Shown: positions 8,138 to 9,824 of the stretch, piece by piece | Layout: the number at the start of each line of letters is the position of its first letter | Numbering within the stretch: the first letter of the stretch is position 1 | From: CAZGQY01 sp964528035 | Lineage (GTDB): Bacteria > Pseudomonadota > Gammaproteobacteria > Methylococcales > UBA1147 | Length of the DNA stretch: 9,824 nucleotides | Direction: 5' to 3' | NCBI GenBank assembly: GCA_964528035.1 | Contig: CAZGQY010000158.1 | Span: 1-9,824 of the forward strand | Position numbers and translations under genes: made by a program | The notes under the pieces: generated by a model | What the model saw: the letters and a program-made list of their open reading frames with translations, nothing else | What the model was told of the DNA's origin: nothing | Database searches by the model: none

Positions 8138-8259
8138 CTAACTGAGTCGGAAAAATATTTAGTTTGGAGTGTCGAAAAATTTTACTATTTTATAGGCTGG
8201 CGAGTAATTTCCAATTATAAAAATTTATAATACATTGTAAAATATAAGGATACATTAAG

Positions 8260-8275
8260 GGGCATTATATTTGCA
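8260..8275 (+). promoter_or_regulatory. Candidate sigma-54 (-24/-12) promoter for the PEP-CTERM gene
   Basis: The sequence GGGCATTATATTTGCA fits the consensus TGGCACG-N4-TTGCW, with the invariant GG (8261-8262) and GC (8273-8274) exactly 12 bases apart. Predicted transcription would begin near 8286. That leaves a ~25-base leader containing the GGAG ribosome binding site at 8300-8303. The surrounding 8138-8310 is otherwise AT-rich with no convincing sigma-70 pair placed to leave room for that site. RpoN with the PrsK/PrsR system is known to drive PEP-CTERM genes in some proteobacteria, which supports the reading. Confidence 0.55.
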
Positions 8276-8299
8276 TTATTTTATTTGCGATTTTTAATC

Positions 8300-8303
8300 G
8301 GAG
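8300..8303 (+). promoter_or_regulatory. Ribosome binding site of the PEP-CTERM gene
   Basis: GGAG lies seven bases before ATG 8311 and confirms that start. Confidence 0.65.
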
Positions 8304-8310
8304 CAAAATA

Positions 8311-9000
8311 ATGATTACAATAAATAATATAAAAAATTTGGTTCTACTTAGTTTGGCATTGATTTCTCTGGAATCACAAGCGGTTCTCTACCAGGTTGGC
8401 GATAGAACTCAGTTCAATAGCTATGGGTCAATAGCTGAGAATTATGGGTTTGAGGATTTCGGTAGTGGATTCTCCTACCCGGGAGATCCGTGGACAGAGC
8501 ACGGTGTGACCTATGGTTCGGGAAGCAATCTGATCATCGGCACGGGGACATTTTTTTCTCCTGTCAGTAATGTGTTTGGGTATAACGGTTGGAGCCCGGT
8601 CGTCGGGGAAGTTGATTCGTCACCTCAGTACAGCATGTTCGCGGTTGATCTCGGTATTTTGGGAATTAATAGCAGTATTACAATCAGTATTATGACGAAT
8701 CTCGGAATCTATGAATTGAGTGGAATCAATGTACAGAATGCTTCATTAGGTTTAGATTTTTATGGTTTTATGGTAGATGTTGGAGAGTACATTACCGGAT
8801 TTGATATTGCCTCTCTTTTGGGGCCAGGTAGTGGTCCAGTAATAGATAATGTTACGCTTGGTAGCGCTGCCTTGCTGCCTCAGATACTTGGATTAAGTGC
8901 GATTTCATTGCCTGAACCTCAGTTGATTGGTTTTTACGTAATTTTCATTCTTTGGGTTTTTGGTCATGTTCGGCGGCGTTCCGGCAAGATGAGTGATTGA
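8311..9000 (+). CDS. PEP-CTERM sorting-domain protein
   Basis: The 229-residue exported protein has a signal peptide (residues 1-24, cut after SQA). Its body is Gly/Ser/Asn-rich and has no cysteine. Residues 46-85 (GFEDFGSG, then HGVTYGSGSN) and IDNVTLG near 178-184 are typical of the beta-sandwich bodies seen in many PEP-CTERM proteins. The C-terminus has the complete tripartite tail: the PEP motif at 201-203 (LPEPQ), a hydrophobic segment at 206-219, and the basic RRR at 221-223. In the family this tail is recognised by exosortase (EpsH/XrtA type), which places the protein on the surface or in the exopolysaccharide matrix. No exosortase gene lies in this window, as is usual for dispersed substrates. 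It appears to be a single-gene unit with its own promoter and a weak hairpin downstream. The specific binding role is unknown. Confidence 0.88.
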   Translation: MITINNIKNLVLLSLALISLESQAVLYQVGDRTQFNSYGSIAENYGFEDFGSGFSYPGDPWTEHGVTYGSGSNLIIGTGTFFSPVSNVFGYNGWSPVVGEVDSSPQYSMFAVDLGILGINSSITISIMTNLGIYELSGINVQNASLGLDFYGFMVDVGEYITGFDIASLLGPGSGPVIDNVTLGSAALLPQILGLSAISLPEPQLIGFYVIFILWVFGHVRRRSGKMSD

Positions 9001-9052
9001 GGGTTACTTTTGGGCTATAGAAGCTGGGGATACTTTATTTGTGCAAAAAACG

Positions 9053-9073
9053 GCCCTATTCTGATTTGAGGGC
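9053..9073 (+). terminator. Weak candidate terminator hairpin after the PEP-CTERM gene
   Basis: A five-base stem GCCCT / AGGGC encloses an 11-base loop and is followed by an AT-rich run (ATTATTCAATAATTT) rather than a clean T tract. The placement 50 bases after the stop codon is right, but the stem is short. Confidence 0.25.
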
Positions 9074-9149
9074 ATTATTCAATAATTTGAATTGCTTGGG
9101 TGCTGTGTTGATTATGTTGAGACTTGTCGACAATATGGTAACAGCACAT

Positions 9150-9441
9150 TCGTCCGCTAACCGCCATGGAGAGTGAAACGAAGGCGGTTAGTGCCCGGTA
9201 GCGATCAGGCCGCACTGTATTTCGGTCGTGCGAGGGACGAGCGCCAGAGGAAAAACAAAGTAGGCATCCGAGAAATTGCGTCGAGCCATTTGAGGGAGTG
9301 GTGCGTAGCCAGCGCCGAGCTTGCGATGGTGTGGCGAAGCGGCACGGACGCAGGGCGGATCGGGGCAATAATGGTTGTCGCGTAGGCGAGTCGATTTTGG
9401 AGACAGGGACGTCCCAAAATCTTTCACGAGGTAGCGACTCG
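9150..9441. other. GC-rich, inverted-repeat-rich non-coding segment beside a transposase remnant
   Basis: Positions 9181-9420 are about 59% G+C by hand count, clearly above the AT-rich DNA to the left. Open frames on both strands here have odd composition (many Arg, Ser and Pro), no ribosome binding site and no recognisable domain, so I call no gene. Several inverted repeats are present (listed separately). The segment directly abuts the recognisable transposase remnant, so it may be a non-coding part of the same insertion or a separate nested element. From 9001 to 9149 I see only the weak hairpin and a TTGTCGACAA palindrome at 9124-9133. Confidence 0.5.
9157..9191. repeat. Perfect 9-bp inverted repeat near the left edge of the GC-rich segment
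   Basis: CTAACCGCC (9157-9165) pairs with GGCGGTTAG (9183-9191) across a 17-base loop. A G-U and a C-G pair could extend the stem outward. No T tract follows, so it is not a standard terminator. It lies at the transition from AT-rich to GC-rich DNA and could mark an element end. Confidence 0.5.
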
Positions 9442-9442
9442 C
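9386..9442. repeat. Nested inverted repeats just before the transposase remnant
   Basis: GCGAGTCG (9386-9393) pairs with CGACTCGC (9435-9442). Inside it, ATTTTGG (9394-9400) pairs with CCAAAAT (9414-9420), and GGGACGTCCC (9406-9415) is a perfect palindrome that competes with the inner stem. The right arm ends where recognisable transposase coding begins. HUH-type elements use terminal hairpins, so an element end is possible, but this is inferred. Confidence 0.5.
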
Positions 9443-9824
9443 TTAATGTACATGTCATAATATCTGCCGCAGCCATCGATGTTGCAAAAAAAACTCTGGC
9501 GAACCAAAAAAAGCACAAGCAAAGACAAAGACGGTTATCTATTTAGCCATAAAGCGCTGGCCAAGGTTTTTCGTGCGAAGATGCTAGAAGACCTGACTCA
9601 AGCAGGATTGACTCTGCCTGAAAACATCCCGCAGAATGGGTTGTTGATTGCAAATCGGTCGTTTCCGGTGAGAAAGCTTTGATCTATCTGGGACGTTATC
9701 TTTATCGTGGTGTGATGCAGGAAAAGGATATTATTTCCTGTGAAAATGGCACGGTCACATTCCGTTATAAAAACGCCAAAACCAAGAAAACCGAGTACCG
9801 CACCGTCACGGGTGAGAATTTTTT
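9442..9824 (+). pseudogene. IS91-family (HUH Y2) transposase remnant, two compensating frameshifts, continues past window
   Basis: Translation in three pieces gives one continuous IS91-type sequence. Frame 1 from 9442 reads LNVHVIISAAAIDVAKK. Frame 2 from about 9494 reads LWRTKK and then YLFSHKALAKVFRAKML up to LPENIPQ near 9634. Frame 1 again from 9637 reads WVVDCKSVVSGEKALIYLG, RYLYRGVMQEKDI and FRYKNAKTKKTEYRT to the right edge. The first shift is in an A8 run (9486-9493), where seven As would restore the frame. The second is a missing base near 9634-9637. The N-terminal zinc-finger region is absent, since nothing recognisable precedes 9442. Where family members usually have HxH in the metal site, this copy reads N-V-H, so the first histidine may be lost. 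The copy looks inactive. The family call rests on remembered motifs and is firmest for the two later pieces. Confidence 0.75.

Noticed and set aside
8271..8298. Sigma-70-like TTGCAT / TTTAAT pair before the PEP-CTERM gene
   Set aside because: It would start transcription about six bases before the ATG, removing the ribosome binding site; the TTGCA part fits the -12 element better.
9173..9385. 70-residue forward open frame in the GC-rich segment
   Set aside because: Arg-rich composition typical of chance frames in GC-rich DNA, starting inside the loop of an inverted repeat.
9075..9518. 147-residue reverse-strand open frame
   Set aside because: It spans both the GC-rich repeats and the antisense of the transposase remnant, with no ribosome site or recognisable domain.

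Overview
The window looks like chromosomal DNA of a Gram-negative bacterium, most likely an aquatic gammaproteobacterium. The grounds are exported proteins with Sec signal peptides, a PEP-CTERM sorting tail, an SCO protein next to a periplasmic cytochrome c, a sigma-54-type promoter and an IS91-type transposase remnant. Base composition is moderately AT-rich except for one GC-rich patch near the right end. The lineage is inferred, not demonstrated. All convincing genes lie on the + strand.

Layout. (1) Positions 2-1114 hold the 3' part of a secreted modular protein. It enters the window at the tail of a PASTA repeat and continues with two MopE-type metal-binding motifs and three copies of an ~80-residue beta-rich module. 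(2) Positions 1255-5107 hold a very large exported protein: signal peptide, seven FG-GAP/VCBS motifs (a likely seven-bladed propeller), two tandem pairs of cadherin/Ig-like domains, at least six PASTA repeats, and a C-terminal domain. A 100-N assembly gap sits in the PASTA array, where repeat units are nearly identical at the DNA level. The apparent frameshift across the gap is an artefact of the placeholder length. (3) Positions 5329-8137 look like a three-gene operon: an SCO1/SenC copper/thiol protein, a one-heme cytochrome c fused to a type I periplasmic-binding-protein domain, and a small membrane-anchored protein with four cysteines. (4) Positions 8311-9000 encode a PEP-CTERM protein preceded by a well-spaced -24/-12 (sigma-54) promoter candidate. 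(5) Positions 9001-9441 are non-coding, with a GC-rich, inverted-repeat-rich segment, followed by a frameshifted IS91-family transposase remnant that runs off the right edge.

How it may fit together. The first two genes are adjacent modular surface proteins that share PASTA modules. The MopE motifs, the SCO protein and the cytochrome point to a shared metal/redox theme at the cell envelope, but this is inferred from gene content and adjacency. The most unusual part is the SCO / cytochrome-c-PBP fusion / Cys-rich anchor set, in which a binding-protein fold normally paired with ABC importers is joined to heme and has no permease nearby. The PEP-CTERM gene appears to be a separate transcription unit, probably tied to exopolysaccharide or surface display.
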